This document shows positions 22,087-36,700 of a stretch of DNA of 64,000 nucleotides, one piece after another (position 1 is the first letter of the stretch; the number at the start of each line of letters is the position of its first letter). Location: contig LS997563.1 of the NCBI GenBank assembly GCA_000469685.2, positions 39,038,468-39,102,467 of the forward strand. Reading direction: 5' to 3'. Under the pieces are notes generated by a model. It was not told the DNA's origin. It did not search any database and was given only the letters and a program-made list of their open reading frames with translations. Source of the stretch: Haemonchus contortus (lineage: Eukaryota > Nematoda > Chromadorea > Rhabditida > Trichostrongylidae). Both the position numbers and the translations under genes were made by a program.

Positions 22087-23520
22087 AAATTTGAGCGATT
22101 AACGTCAAATACTTCTGGACTCCATGAATTTTTGAGGAAAATATTTCTTTTTTCAATTCTTTTCGCTGTGGTTGTTCTCAACAGCTTCTTCTAAGAAATT
22201 TTCGACAACAACAATGAGTTAGTTAGTTGAAGCTTATTTAAGTCGCATGAACGATTGCGATTGAAATAACCTTGATTTTATTATAGGGAAAATTAACTGT
22301 TGAAACTAGCCCACCTCATCCTACCTGAGCCCCAGCTGAAGCCACCCAGCTGTTTTTGATTCTTACTTATCATGTCAGCAGTGATGTCCTGATATACGGC
22401 GAGAGGGTACCCCCACTGAAGAGTATTATTATTTCTTTTTGGTGGCACAATTTCTTCCATTCAGATGGGAATTGCTCAAGATCATTCACGAGCCAAAAGG
22501 ATCGAATGGGAAACCTTTCCTAAGAGCAGGTTTTTCAGAGTTTCTTATAACAACCAAGGAAGGCTTGGCACAGTTCTTTTGGGAAGTTCTAATCGAGTTC
22601 ACCCTTTTACCGAAACTTTGCCTAGAATCGGTTAGCAATGGGAAGCTTCTTCTTCTCCCTGGCGTAAGTCCCTCTCAAGCCCGGTGTTCTCGCGGGCTGT
22701 CGCTAGCTTCTTCGATCTTCTGCCGTTACTGTACTCTCGGTGAGGCCCCTTGATAACTCCAGCCAGCTTTGCTTTAAGATTACTCGTGGTGGCTTCCTTG
22801 CTTAGTAATCCGGATGGGGGTTAAAATAAAGTTTTTTCCCTGACCTTCAAATTACTGTTCCGATTTCCGACTTCCTCTCATAACCACAATGAATGAGATC
22901 TACTGAGCGTAGATGTTCTCATCATCTTCAGCTTACTGGAGAAGAAGAGCTGGAAGAAATGGATATGAGTCCTCTCCTCCAGTAGAGTAGACCTGCGACT
23001 ATAATTTTTTTTATCGTTTTTATGGTAATATTTCAAAAACGAGCTGAAAAATATTTGGAACGTGCACATGTGACCATTGTCGGGAGACCATCGTTTTGAA
23101 AGTTTTCTTTTGGTTTCATTGAGAAATGGATTTGTCATGGTTTGATAAGAGGAATAAGCCGCTATCACGAGTTCCTCCTCGACTTTTATCACGAGCAAAC
23201 GGGGCCCGTTGCGTGACATCAAGTCAACAGCTCTTATCTCTAGCCCCCTTTCCTCACACCCCAGTTATCGGGATTCTTCATTGGACCATAAAAGAAATGA
23301 TTTTTCTCAGAAGTAACACGGTCATGGGCTGGAGGTGTAAGATGGTATTGCGGTCGGTAGACAATTTAGATTTAGGGCTACAGACATTCGATTGTTTTGG
23401 ATCCCTACCCACAGCCTGGATGATCCGGCCTTAGCCACTTTTGCCGGAACGGGAAATCTCTAAGTGCTCTGTGAGTAGGAGTTTTACCAAGGAAGAGATT
23501 ACACGCTTGGGGAAGTAAGA
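22087..23520. other. No recognised gene
   Basis: Several open frames exist (for example 22439-22753 and 23126-23434), but none has family motifs or coherent splice sites. Treated as intergenic. Confidence 0.4.
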
Positions 23521-23555
23521 TTAAGTCTGAGAACATGTTGCACTTCCCATATAGG

Positions 23556-23912
23556 CTTAATGACGTCATCTTATCAGCCAAGTGATGAAATCAGCGACGC
23601 CTCCAGACTTCTAATAACTTTGAAATCCGTTCCAGTATTTCGCAATGACATCATTATGACATCATGGGCGGGGCTGGCAAGACGCAACGCTTGGAGCGGA
23701 ATCGCAGACGCGTCGCGTACTTGGCGAGGCAGTGTACGAGTTCGAGGAGTACGTCAAACAATGGCTTCGGTGTGAGCGTTTTGTGTGTGGTGTCGCTCAG
23801 CTAGTCCACCGGCACCCCACGATTCATTCTGCAACCATCATCAAACCATTGCACGGCTATCGATCAATATTCAATCAGTTCAATCATCAGCTGTAACAGC
23901 AAAAATGGCTAG
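23556..23912 (+). promoter_or_regulatory. Probable vhp-1 promoter and 5' exon
   Basis: The sequence becomes richer in GC and CpG than its surroundings and holds bZIP-type sites: TGACGTCA at 23561-23568, and TGACATCA at 23646-23653 and 23657-23664. A GGCGGGGC box follows. The segment ends in AACAGCAAAAATGGCTAG directly before GTAAGC (donor at 23913). It reads as a 5' exon with a short ATG (23905-23907). If it splices to the acceptor at 27771, the ATG opens a four-codon upstream frame (M-A-R-E-stop) whose TGA overlaps the main start. Assignment to vhp-1 rests on direction and position only. Confidence 0.45.
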
Positions 23913-23949
23913 GTAAGCTTAAATAATCTGTTTCATTGAATTTTCTGAT

Positions 23950-26900
23950 CGTTGATCACCAAGTGCAACAAGTATTGCACGGTTTTGAAATAGGCCTCTC
24001 GCGGCGTTCCCAAACGAGCTGCTCCACAACCTAGAAATGATGAAAAAAGTGTACAGGGGTTTTTAAAGTTTTTTATGAGGTGCAACTGTTAAAATCAGAG
24101 CTATTAATAATGCTAAGTTCATTTAAATTAGATTCAACGGTTTCATTCACGAGCACTTTCGACAAATCTACGACTTAGCACTTCATTTCACAGCCGCTCA
24201 GAACCTTTTCTTTAGCGCTTTTTCTTTAGCATTGTTTGAAATCCTCTTTGAATTCCAACGGCCAACCTCTCTATGCCTACCGTATTCATTGCCGTCGTCG
24301 CTAGACCATTAGATGTTGCTATGGTTCGCTAGAACCATGAGCTCTTTGAGTACTGGACATTTCTTAGTGTGTTTGTTGAAGTTAGTTGTGAAGTTTATAT
24401 CCAGAATCACTTGGAGTTTCAACGGAAGAATTTTGCGAAATTCGTGAGTCATCGAGAATTTCGTCATTTTTTCTTACGTCTATGAATTGATGGTATGAAA
24501 TTACGAATTGTTTCTTCCATATATAGCCTTCTCGCTTCGTTTATTGTAACAAATCGTGATCGTGAACCTTTGTCACGTCACTTTATATAGAAGTTCCACT
24601 TCCTTGTAAACAAAACTCATTCACTTGCTGCGGGGCGTTTTAATGGGAAGGACGTCGTCAAAACATCACTACGATAGCGGTATCTCAATGCAATTTGCAG
24701 CCATCTTCACCAAGACTACTTTTATTTTGGTTTGAAATCCTCAATGTTTGTCTTCGTCATAGATCTTCGTTCAGGGCTTCCAAGCAAGATTGTGTGCCTT
24801 GGGTGAAAAGAGTATAGTTTTTCGCCCATCTATTTTAATTTCTCTGAAATTTTATCTCTATATGTAGATTATTCTGGGGTGTGTATAGCATTACCTCCGT
24901 TTTTCACGCCACACTGAATGACGTGGTTTCTGAATGTATGTTAACCCGGTTTATTCCATAGAGCTGGAAATCCTGAGCAGTTCCTGACTTGTTTTGTTCA
25001 AGCTGAAGTTTCTATTCTTTTGACTTCCTGCGCGTCACAGATCTGTTTACTTATCCAAAGTTTCGTAGTCCGCATAATATTTTGCCCCTCTTTGCCAACC
25101 TTTCTACGATATTTTGCAACCAAGTAAAGGAGCAGTCCACAGTTTTCTTTCCCACAGTTTCCTTTCGGTCGAATCGCAATCGTATAGCACCTCTTGGACA
25201 AAAAGGTTTAGTCTGGGAGGGATTCGAGTCGTAGTTCTTTGTTGTTATCTACAGCTGGCTCCCTAACATCTGTTGTTTCGATTTTCATTGCTAATCTGCT
25301 AGGGCGTACAATTTGGCTAGTTCTCCGTTTTTTTCTTCGTTGCCATTTCCAATAAGGTGCAAAGTTGGAATATGCGCAAGCTCGCTAAGGTTGACTCTGA
25401 AGCTAAATTCAGTGTTGTCGCTCTATTTCTCTTATTTTTTCACAGCGATGCCATTTCAAGTAATTCCATGGAGCAGTCGGGTAATTTTCGATGCAAAATT
25501 AATTGTTGTAACAAAAACTGGTGGTTTCATTGCAGTCGACCTCTTTCTTAAAACATTCTTTCCGTGTTGTAATATTCACTGAATCTTTCTAAGCACATTT
25601 CCGATGGTTTCATAAATAACGGCTTCGCATGGATGCGGTTTCGAAATCGCACTGTTCAGTGTGGTGTTACGAAACCTCCTGCGTTGAAGCACATACCATT
25701 GATCACGGATTGTATAGATTATGTATTCAGCTTATTTGAACACCTTTTTTCTCATGAATGTCGTTCTTACTTGCTAATTTGTACTTCATAATGTGGTCTC
25801 TGACAAGCAAAGAAGCTTCAGAATCAGTGGCGCCTTAGAAAAAGAACGTTCCGTGCGGCTCTAGGTGCACACAATTGTGAAAATTTAGGACGGAAACCGG
25901 TTCCTACCGTGACTTCATGGTGGAATAAAATGCAACAGTACTTTGCGGACAGCGTGTTTCAGTCTACTACATAACCATACTTTCAAAACTTACATCCTAA
26001 TCCTGGCGCATTTACGAACATCGGAAAAATGTATTGGGCAAGCCAGCTGGTTGGTAGATCTACCGTTACTTGGTGGTGTTACGTCACAACCAGCGTTCAA
26101 GCTAGGACCAACAGCCGTTTTATATTGGAATCGGGTGTCAGTTCCATATTCTCCTTGTTATCCGCTCCTCAGAGCGCCCCTGGCCTTCCCTATCCCGCTC
26201 AATTACAACATTTCATCAAATGGGGCAGCATGTTTCTGGAATCATAGAAGACCAAGAACAAAGTGCTTGGGGTTGATCCCACTTCACATGGAATACGCCG
26301 TTGCATTTGACTACAACTCAGAATCGTTGGTTTTTGAAAAGGATTTGTGCGATAGTTCCATACACCAAGAATGAACATTTTTGAGCTTTTATCGTCTCAT
26401 ACCAGTCAGATATTAGCCATCCAAACCGACAAAGAACTAACCCATGGCGCTGAGACCTTTCTCCCTTTTCTTCGTGCAACTCCTCCGCAGGTGTTCAATT
26501 TCAAAACTCCCTTCCTGCCCTTTATTTGGTGACAACTGTTGACCCTTCTGATATGATCGTTAAGGTGACAAAAAGATATGACGAAGTCATGCTTTTGTTT
26601 ACTTATCTTTTCGAGTCTCTAGATAAACAACTTCACCTATATAAAGAAGTATTGCGATGGTTTGCCCAAAAAAGGTCTTATCATTACGTAAGGAATTTAT
26701 GGCAGGGGAGGCAATACTCCCCATTCGTAGTTCACAGCGAATCGATGTGTTCCGTTTTCGGAGTCCGCCTTCATTGTATTGAACTACTATGAAGTATTAC
26801 GAAATCTTCTATTTTACAGCAGCATTTCTTTTGGTTATGCATGTTATGAACATTAAACTTTACTTTTTCTCTAGCATTCGCTATGTTTATACTATGAACT

Positions 26901-27740
26901 TGTTACGGCTCCCCATGGTTTCTAAAAATTGCTGCCATTTGGATATTAGTTCTCTGTTTTACCGTTTAATGTTCCCCGTTGATAATAAAGTGATCTCAGC
27001 GATAAAGTAGCTAGAGGAGTTTATTTTTAACCTTAAGTTGTAGTTGGTTGTTATGTGCAATACGGTAGGTCTTTATATGCCAATGTTTTGCGCCTGTCAG
27101 CCCTATTTAATGTCGGGTTACTCAGAGTGACATCACTCTTTCACGGATCTTTCACTACGGGGAAAATCCTAAACAGTCCCAGTTCATTCAGGCATTATAT
27201 TCACGTGTTTTCGTTCCAGAACCATGTAATTGTTGCCGTGAATATGACGTCACCCACTTACTCACTCCATGATTATGTCTTCGCGTTGTGAAAGTTCAGC
27301 TGATTGCTCTTTGTTGTTGGCGTGTTCGCGCGAGGTTATTTAAAGGTCCAAACCATGACATCATCTTAACAACGATGATTAGATTGTGTGGTTCTTATAA
27401 GGGGCAGCTGATTGACGCTATCAATGTGGTTATCTTCGATTTGATTCACCCACTCCAGTTGCTTATTGCTGCTGACTGTTCTGTTCGTTCGATATTCCTG
27501 CAAACGACATGTTTACAGAAAACCAGAAAGACGCACTTTGATTCAATTTCTGAATTATATCTTCAGTTCCCTAACTATTCTTAGTTGGCGCGTAGAAGGT
27601 TTTCTTAGTTGGCGCGTAGAAGGTTTCACAATTGTGATGTAGGGAAGTGAATATTGCGCAACAACGATTTTATTGTTATGACAGAACTTATGCAAACATA
27701 ACAAAGATTGTTGGCGTGTCGTTAATTGCAGTTCGTCAAT
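23950..27740. other. Region upstream of vhp-1 coding start
   Basis: AT-rich, probably the first intron or extended upstream region of vhp-1. It contains bZIP-type sites: AP-1 TGAGTCA at 24445; TGACATCA at 27128 and 27356; TGACGTCA at 27245. There is also a 24-bp tandem duplication at 27579-27627. No convincing exon was found between 24000 and 27700. Confidence 0.45.
27579..27627. repeat. 24-bp tandem duplication upstream of vhp-1
   Basis: TCTTAGTTGGCGCGTAGAAG occurs twice in tandem with a 24-bp period, about 150 bp before the vhp-1 start codon. Confidence 0.9.
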
Positions 27741-27774
27741 ATAATTTTCACTTATGCACGGTTTCATTTAGGGA

Positions 27775-30700
27775 ATGACAGTATTGCTAGGCGGGATGGA
27801 GATCTCGGCAGCTTCTCTGGCAGCTATCGTTCGTAATGCCGACACAACAACTGTAAGCTTTATTCATATGCTTATTTTTTTATTGGCGGCCTTTATATTT
27901 TCCTTCTCATCTGGCCCAAATTATCTTTTCGTTCTACTCGGTTCATTCTTATACACTATTTTTTTTTACTGTCTTTTCCATGGAAATTTCGGAAAGAGAG
28001 CTCACGTTCTTCAAATTCGTAGAAATCATCACTTTCCACAACTTTCTGCATTGGCTGTGACTTTACCACAACCTTCTTGGGTGAGCAGTATTTACTATTG
28101 TAGATCCCTTGAATTTGCCCTTTTGAGGAGAATGATACTAGACGTGTCCGGGATGTTTGCGTATCCCTATAAATGACATCTCCTTGGCTCTCTTTTCAGT
28201 TTCCTTCAGGTGGAGAGCTAGCTCATTCTCAGCAAAGAGCTTCTTCACTATTGTTATTAGCTATTTAACCGCGCACCACCGCACTATTGTTTTAGAGTAA
28301 TGATACGTTATGGTTCCACCATTTACCATCTAGCTCTGGTCTTATTTCTGGAAAAATTGGCTGATACCCTGCATATGTTATCGTCTTTGTCAATTTAATC
28401 ATGATAACAGCGGTTTCCTTAAACGACAGAACGGACAATCCTATGGAATTCTCTTTCAGCTTATCGTTGACTGTCGATGCCTAACCGAATTCAAGCAATC
28501 GCATATACGTCGTGCAACAAACCCATTCTATTCGAAGTTACTTCAGCGACGCCTTCTAGAGAACAAGGTTACTTTTGACGTATAATTCATTTAAATCGAC
28601 TTTGATTGGTATTGGTTCTCACCATATTTCATCGTTTTTTTTTTCTGTTGGTCCAGCTGAACATTCTTGATTTTAAAAAGATGCTATGTTCTGCGCTTTG
28701 CTGAGTCATCCTGTAAAATACGTTGAGAGACTAATTTCTTCCGAGCCTAGAAGCTATTTCGAGTTACCTTCCATTATTTTTCTCGATCGTTTCGTTTGAG
28801 TTATGTTTTTTCATATGTTGAACGGTCATGCCCAACCTAAGGTACAGTGCAGCATGTTAACAGTTTGAGTGTTCTGTGAGATGGAACGTTCAATGTTGGG
28901 TTACGGTATCTTCCTATTGGGACTGCTTTATGTAAATAATACGATTGTTCTCATTGGTCGAGTTCTCAACGGGTACTATGTAGTGGTTTCAATCATCACA
29001 GTATTATTAGGTAGTGCGGGAAAACATGGGCTACGTGTGAAAGTGGTGTACATAGGGTATTAGTGATTTGTGATGTATTACTCAATTGCGAGTGGTAACT
29101 ACGTGAGAGTCTTGTTATTTCACTAAGCGTCATCCATCTGAAACATTTTGGTACTACTGCTGAGCAGTCATTCGTGTTTGGTATTAGCTAGAGTACAACA
29201 TTACCAGGACGGCAGGGTCAAGAATAGTAAATGATGAGTCAGTCGAATGATGAAGTTTTGAAATTTGATAGCAATATGTTTACACCCGTCTCGCCCTATT
29301 TTTGGTGTTGGGCCAAGGACAGCTTAAGAAAACATATTCAAGTCCCATTTTAATCATTGTCGTTATGAGTCATAAGAGGAGTAAACTTCCTAGGTAAAAC
29401 AAATTTGAAACGGCTCACCCCAGTTATCGAGTAAATGGTAGGTCATATTGGTCTTGTGGTAAGATTATCTCGAAATGAAATTCGCATGTGTGCTTCTCGA
29501 AAGGCAAATTGTTAAGGTTTCCAGAAATCATTTCTTGGATCGCTTGCGAATCGATGGGTTTGTTGAGTAATGGGCTCGCCATCGAACACATAAAATTTTG
29601 ATGCCTCACTTTTGGAATAGAGAAACAAAAGAGATGTTACCAAATTCCTTTTGGAAATGTGGCGTAATGATTGAGAAGGTCATGCGTGTTTTTTGATAAA
29701 CATTTTCCTGGAAGGGCAGCAGTGCTCTAGTTTGCAAAGTGTTATGACTAATAATTTTAAACTTTCCGGAAAGGCTCTGAATTCTTGACATTCTAACAGT
29801 TTATTGAATCATTTTTATGAATGGCTGAAGTGTGAAGTGCTTGTTTCTATCTCTTCATCATTTTTCTTTTGTTTTTTTCGGTTTAGCCATTCGTTTTTTG
29901 TGAAGTTACGAAGTGGATTGGATAGATCTAATTAGCTTTCTTCAGCGTGCGCCATGCATTTAGTTTCCTACGGAATCTGTAGGTGTATTTCAGTTATTCA
30001 TTTGATCATTGGATGGAAGTTGTTAGATCACCTGTCACTAACTGTTGGTCCTTGCTCTGTATTCCCCAAGATCCCTGTTTCCTTACCATTAGTTTTCTGA
30101 TACGATCAATGTTCGCATAGAACGATGGATGGGCTCAGTTTCCCCTGAAACAATTTTCACAGCCCCGTGGATTCAGTTTCTTCATGTCCCTGAAATTGCT
30201 GGCATACTTAGAGATGTATCCCATGGTTTGTTAGCTTGCTCTCATTAACCTCAAGCTAGTGTATTACTTGAAAGTCGTAACCTAGGAGAACATATTGTTG
30301 GTACCAGTGTACTTGGATAGTGGGCGTAATGTTAAAGTTAGGCTGGAAAGGTTTAAAGCAGTTCTTTCGCAACTGGCTGGCTAGGTATGTTTGCTGTAAG
30401 GTTGCTGCTTACTCATTCAGGTGCTCGTGTCGTGATTTTCGTCTATGAGTCATTCAGTTACTATTCCTCAACGACTGGTCTCTTGGCACGATTCCAGGCC
30501 ATTGATGACCATCTGCGGATCTTTCATCTAGCTGACTCATCGCTTTCATGTGATTCACTGACCACTCTCGCAAGCTCATTGAGGGCGGGGTCGAACCGGA
30601 CCCAACCGGGTGTGTCATCAATAGGCGGTTTGTTCGCATTGCCACATTCAGTTTTACGCTCATAGTGGTATCGTCCTGATCTCCCAATCCAGTTGCCTTC

Positions 30701-33700
30701 TCTCTTGACTTCACTAATGTTGTTGGATTTCTTCTCCAAAGCGGTTAAGTCCTCTCTTTCCTTCCTCATATCCTTCTAAGGGCAACAAATTTTCCTTAGT
30801 TGGCGGACGGGTGCGGTTATCACCAGGTTGATTCACAGGGTGTAATAGTTTTTGTGACCGTACTAAGTTCTTCTGTGCTGTCGCACGCTTCCCATCGTGA
30901 AATCGATTCCTCATTGCTCATGTGGGTACCTCTGACACTATGCGACAGCGTGTAGGAGGCTTCACGGAACTTCAAGTGCTAATTAAAAGTGTGAAGTAGG
31001 GAAGTGCATAGAAGAGTTGAAGACGTCGTAGAGCCTGGGTTTCTTTTTCTCTTTGTTTTCCATTCTAGATTCTACTCAACAAGCTCAAGAATGTTTGGCA
31101 GGGCTTAGTAATTTCTAGTGTTTGCCGCTTTCTGTGCCGTTATACTTTCCCTTTTCTAAAATACAGTCAGCATTTTTATCGAAGTTTAGTTTACGAGCGT
31201 ATTCCAAGGTTTCGAACCAATGTGGAACCGCTTTTGTCGTTTCAATGGGTTTTGAGTCACATCCTCAACGCTGACTCATGTACTTCGGACTCACTGAATC
31301 ACTTCTACCGTAGTTCTTTTCATAACGGATTTTTCGGCTCTCCATCCGATACTAGCCATTCAGAGTGAAGTGTTTTTGTGAGTCATTGTCACTTGGTGAC
31401 AAGCAAATCCAATTTCCTTTGGGTTATGTTAATATCATTACTCAGGATCACTTCGGCTCAGTAATGAATTCTCGCCGTCTAGTGAGCCGTTTTCTACGGG
31501 CTCCTTCTCATTTGTTGAGACCCCTTTTCTTCTAAGAATTTAGATTTTTTTGGAAAGTTGCCTAAGTATTTGAAGGCGTCAATACGGCCGGTAGTTCTCG
31601 AATACCCAGGTGGCAGTGTTTGCTTGTGAAAATGCCATTGAGTCAAAACTCATTCGTGCATCCTCACTCCGGGTTTTTCCAACTCGCTATAGGTTACAAC
31701 ATTGGCTGTCAGTGGTCTTCGAATACGTGTTGAGGGGCACCTGAGTTTACCTCCTGTCAGCGTGGTATTCTGTGGTTTTGAAAGTTGAACAAGTTTTGTA
31801 ATCGGGAGGAAGGGTGATCATGTACAAGGGACAGCTACGTATATGGACATAGTCATGGGAGGAAATCTTAGACCCAGTGTTATACTGCCCAACCAAGCTG
31901 TCCGTTCTATGGAGTTCTGTAGTTAATTGATACCATTTAGATGGGAGTTAATAAAGGCGCAGTTTGTAGAGCCGTGGACAGTAAGTGCATTATTCGTGGT
32001 AATAAGGAAAATCTACTGGAAATGTTGGACTAGATACACAGCCCACTCCCATCAATGATTCTGCACGACGTATGCATGTTTTAAAGCCGTAATTAAGGGT
32101 GGCGCCATAGCCCTTTCATTTTGAGAAGTGCCGTCGTAATAAATTTTGATGCAGAATGTCAGCGATTCATGGTTACGGGCTTTTTCTCCGTAGCTTAGAT
32201 GGCTCGTTTAAACTGACCCTGTCCGCGATGTGACTCACTGGCGGGAGGTCTTTTTCTGCCATGAAAACGTAGCTATTCCATCCATGCGGTGATTCATTTG
32301 TGGTTTTTTGGTCATTGTGCCTCGTAGGTAATTGTTACCGTAACCTAGCACAAACGGGTACGATGAGGTCTCTCTAGTTCAAAGTAACTCATCTTCTCTC
32401 AACTAATCCTTTTATGCAAGACAGCGGTTTTTAATCAGGTCACTAACTACTTCAGAAGTAGCCTGGAAACCTTTTTGTGTTGTGTTGTGGTTTATGTAGA
32501 GGTCGTTAACCTCAAGTTGTAATCGTTACAAACCAACGAAGTTGTTTAGAAAGTAGTTCATATTCATTTAGTCATCGATGGCCACTACTCGTGACATTGA
32601 CGGCGATGACTATTCGACTATTCGAGAAACAAGCCTATTCAGGTCGACCACGTACGTCTAGCGAATCAACTACGTGCATCGGCTAGTTGCAGTGAATTTG
32701 GCAACGGTATGGTTGACGTTGTGCTATACACGGACGAGCAGCCGGAGAAGCAACCGGCTGCACGATTCTGCTCAAAAAGAAGGTAAGCTGTCAGGCTGTT
32801 ATAAAGTTTTGGTGAGTTAAGCAGGAGCAATTTGTACAAGATATGACGGAGCGAACGGGTTTCTCAAGAATCTATATTCATTGCTCCAACAATCTGAGCT
32901 GAACAGGGAACTATGTGGGCTGTCTTGCATTTCTTTCCCATTCCAACTTTTGAAAGAATTGTGCCACGTTCTACACATGCTCATCCATATCCGGTAACTA
33001 ACTATCTGTTGATCGGGCCCAGCTATACTTCGTAAATATGCAATAAAGTTTTTGCTCAAGTTTTCGGAGTGAGTATTGAGTGCTCATAGGATATCAACTG
33101 GTGGTTGTGGAGAAAACCCAGCGAAAATTGTTCGACATCTTCGTGACCAATTGGAATGTACAAATGTTTTCCGGAAGATTCAAATCCTGGAAGGTGAGAT
33201 TTGCTTTCAAGTGTAAACGACCACAACAATTTGAGGTTTAATTTGGTTATATTCCCTCTGAATTTTTTGTCCTTTTTTTATACCATAACACATTTCCAAT
33301 GGCTGTGCAAATAGTACAAAAAGAAAGCTCTAAGGAGTAGAAAGAGCTTTTCATTTCTTCAATGATTTTTTTTTTCATGGAAATCATCCCACGATATCAT
33401 TTTACTCGACGTTCTATCGCAAGCCAGCATGTCGCCTAGTCCAATTTTGCTGTCATTTTGAAATTTGAATACGCTGGGGATGTTGGATCAAATGTGTCGC
33501 GTCCTCGTCTCTTAATGCCCTCGCATTCGTTTTCCATGACCATTACCGTCTCCTGAGTATAGCTGACTTATCAAGCCTTCATTTCCGTTGCCTTAAAAGC
33601 TTTTCGTTCAGCTGTGGTTGAGTTGTAACTTCATCATTTGTCTGTATATGCCCTTTACGGCTGAATGCTTCGCTTGTTATGCTCAGAAAACGGTCATCTG

Positions 33701-36700
33701 CTCTGCCCACCTCTTACTCCTTTCTAAGCAGACTAAATGATTAATTTTTCGAAAACCTGTCGATTCGGTAATTTCGTATTACTAGTCAACTACTCTAAGA
33801 GTTAATTCAAGCATCACTGAAGTGGTAACACGTCCACAAGTAGTAAAGTGAGTTCATGAACACAGCAAGCCTCGCAGTTCCCTGAAAGTCATTCCAGAGA
33901 TTGTAGAGTCGTTTATTCGTTCTGCGTCTTCAATTCTTTTTTTATGGGCCGGAGATGTGAAAGTACATTCAGGAAGGAATGGATACAGAAACGTCTTTAT
34001 TTTCTCAGAAAAAAATGGCATGATATGTCAAAGTGTAGCCTCCGAGAAAGCTTTGAAAAACATAGAATACTATTGTGTCAGAGAGAAGAGAGCTGTAGGT
34101 TCTGATGAACACTGTTTTAGTTATGATTTTAATTTTCCATTAACTGTAATATACGAGTTCGAGTGCTCTATCTCATCCCTGCAAATGCCTATATTTACTT
34201 ATTAATTCGTCGATAGCATAGGTAATATAGCGAACCGGGTTGATTACAATGAATGCCATAGCTGGTTTTAAGATGTTTTGAGAAACCGAGATCTACCAGT
34301 AGATCTGGTTTTTCTAACCCAAGTTGGAAGTCCTCGCGAGATATTGAATGAAAAGACCGCTCTTGGAGTTTTTGCATGAATGCATCCCTTTCGTTCAATA
34401 CAAAAACACTGAAGGCATGTGAAGATTGTTAAAATTATCATCCGAGAATCAGGCAAAGGACTCGATGGTTTGACTCATTTATGCTCGTAGGCGTTATCGC
34501 ATTTCAATGAAAAAGATAATCAAACAGAAGCTTTTTTGAAGAAACGTCACTGGTTCTCATAAACTTGGGTCACAAAAATGAGTGAAAATCTAGTTGAGAA
34601 AAACTTTGCTTCTAAATGTTAATCGGAAAGAAAAATCTTTCGGCTTCTTATGTTCTGACGATTTTCAGTGAGAACACGTAAGCTTATTGGCTTCACAAGG
34701 TCAAGCCTTAATATGTCTTGGCTGAGAATCGCCTGAGGCTGTCTATGGGCAGTAATGATCCGTGACAGAGGCCTCCTTTAGTCTAGAACTACTGCAGCCT
34801 TTAGCTCGTCCCATACATCCGGCAAGTTATGCTCGGACATATGTTTATGAGTGGTAATCGGGAGCTATTGATGCTACTGGTGCTAGCTTGTGTGGGATGT
34901 CCATTGAGCGATGTCCGTATTTGCTGTGCAAGTTCTTTCCTGACTAATCGAATCAACCTCTTCCCTAGTGATGATGCCAATCCAATGAAGCAACTCGTCC
35001 AAAGTTGCCTATTGTTTCAGTTCCCTTCGCGTCCTTTCACTCTATAGTTCACTTAGTTCCTCTAGAAATGCTCAGTACATATTTCTGTCATTCTTCTCAT
35101 ATACTTCTCTGTATGACTCATTAATCTCTTAATTCATGAGCGATTTATTGCGAGGTTTTGGACAAAAACGTAGTGCGAAGGCTGATAATCGTGAACGGAT
35201 TATTCTATTCGGTTTTGGACTGAAATGACGTGATTTTTTTTCTCGTAGATTACTCATACAGGACACACCTGACGCTTGGATGGCTTCTTGGAAGGAAAGT
35301 TCTTGCACCAGTCAAATGTGTGAGAGCTTAGAGTTTGTAAGATAGGGCAGATTTTAGGCTTGGGTCCAGATGGTTAAATCTGTCAACTATTCCACTCAAA
35401 TCTGAGTCTCTCAAGTGTGTAAATATTTCCCCAATTTGAAGATTCCGCTCCGACAAGTACAAGGAAAAGATTAATTTTCTGTCTTCTGGGATTTTTTCGT
35501 TGTTCTTCTTTAGATGGGTCATATTTTTGTGGCGGGCTTCTGGTTTGCTTTGCTAGTGCAGTTCCTTTGTTAGCTAGCAGCTACATAAGGCAGTCCGTAA
35601 TCGTTTTATGATAGATTTCTCGTTTTTCAGTTCAAAGCCGTCTCAGTCAGACGATTGAGTTGTGTTTTCGTGATTGAAGTTTCTCGGGAAATGTTAGCTG
35701 GCTCAGTGTGTGAGCTCTTCTAACATTTCAACTCACTTTGAAGTCTTGGGTTACTATTAAGTTTTCATCACGAATCTTTTCTTTCATCTATAGTCTTTCT
35801 TATCCCAGTTTGTACTGAGATGAGCCAGTTTGGGAAAGTCTAACTCCCAAAGGTCAAATAAGCTTATAAACACATCACAATTTTTCAATAGTTTTGGGTA
35901 GTGCCAGGCAGAGACAGCCATTGATGCCAGTCCAGTGAATACCATGGTAATGGTAGTCGTTGGCAATGAATCGTTTGAATCGTCAGTTACATATGGCCTC
36001 GTTGCTATGCGTTGGCTTTAATCAGCCTCTATTCTTGACCGAGATGTCTTCTTTCAAGACTTGAACCGATACAGAGTCGATGTGACCAGCGATATTTTTC
36101 TGGCTGTCCTTTTTTTTAAACTTTTCTTCAATAGCGTTACTCGTTACAATTTACTATGAGCTCCCATAAAAACTCGCTAAGTATTAGGTCTGTGTCGAAC
36201 AGAACTTTCCCCAAAATGAATGGAGATTCTTCGGTTGATTACAGTTGTAGATAGAGCTGGTGATTTTCGCCAGAACCTTAAGCTGCAGCGTATGACATCA
36301 TCTTGTATTGAAGCCTGAGGAGAAATGAAAGTGCATTTTGTGGTTGAGGATTCACCGAAGCAGACCTGATAACATTCGTGTTATCTCTTGCTTTTTATTT
36401 GTGGCTTGAACAGAAAAAACAGGATCATGAAACAGCGTTGACAGATGGAGGTGGTGTCACTTGATAACAGTGACGGGTATTGAGAATGAATGAGAGTCGA
36501 AATCAGAGGGGAATACAATGCTTTTATGGATAGCCGTCGATTTTTCATTCGCTTGCAAGATCTTCATAGGTGGTCTAACGTCACATGGATATGGGAAAGA
36601 ACAAAGGAAAGAGCTAAGAAGTTCCGAATATTATCGATTTTGGTGACTTTGTTCTCATTTTTGCCATAGGAATCTTTTTCTTCGGAAATTTCGAGGTCCA

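Noticed and set aside
30387..30665. Frame with [16 protein letters not shown], resembling a rhodanese strand
   Set aside because: The rhodanese segment is fully supplied by exons 28460, 32643 and 33090 in continuous phase; this frame has no matching splice phase.
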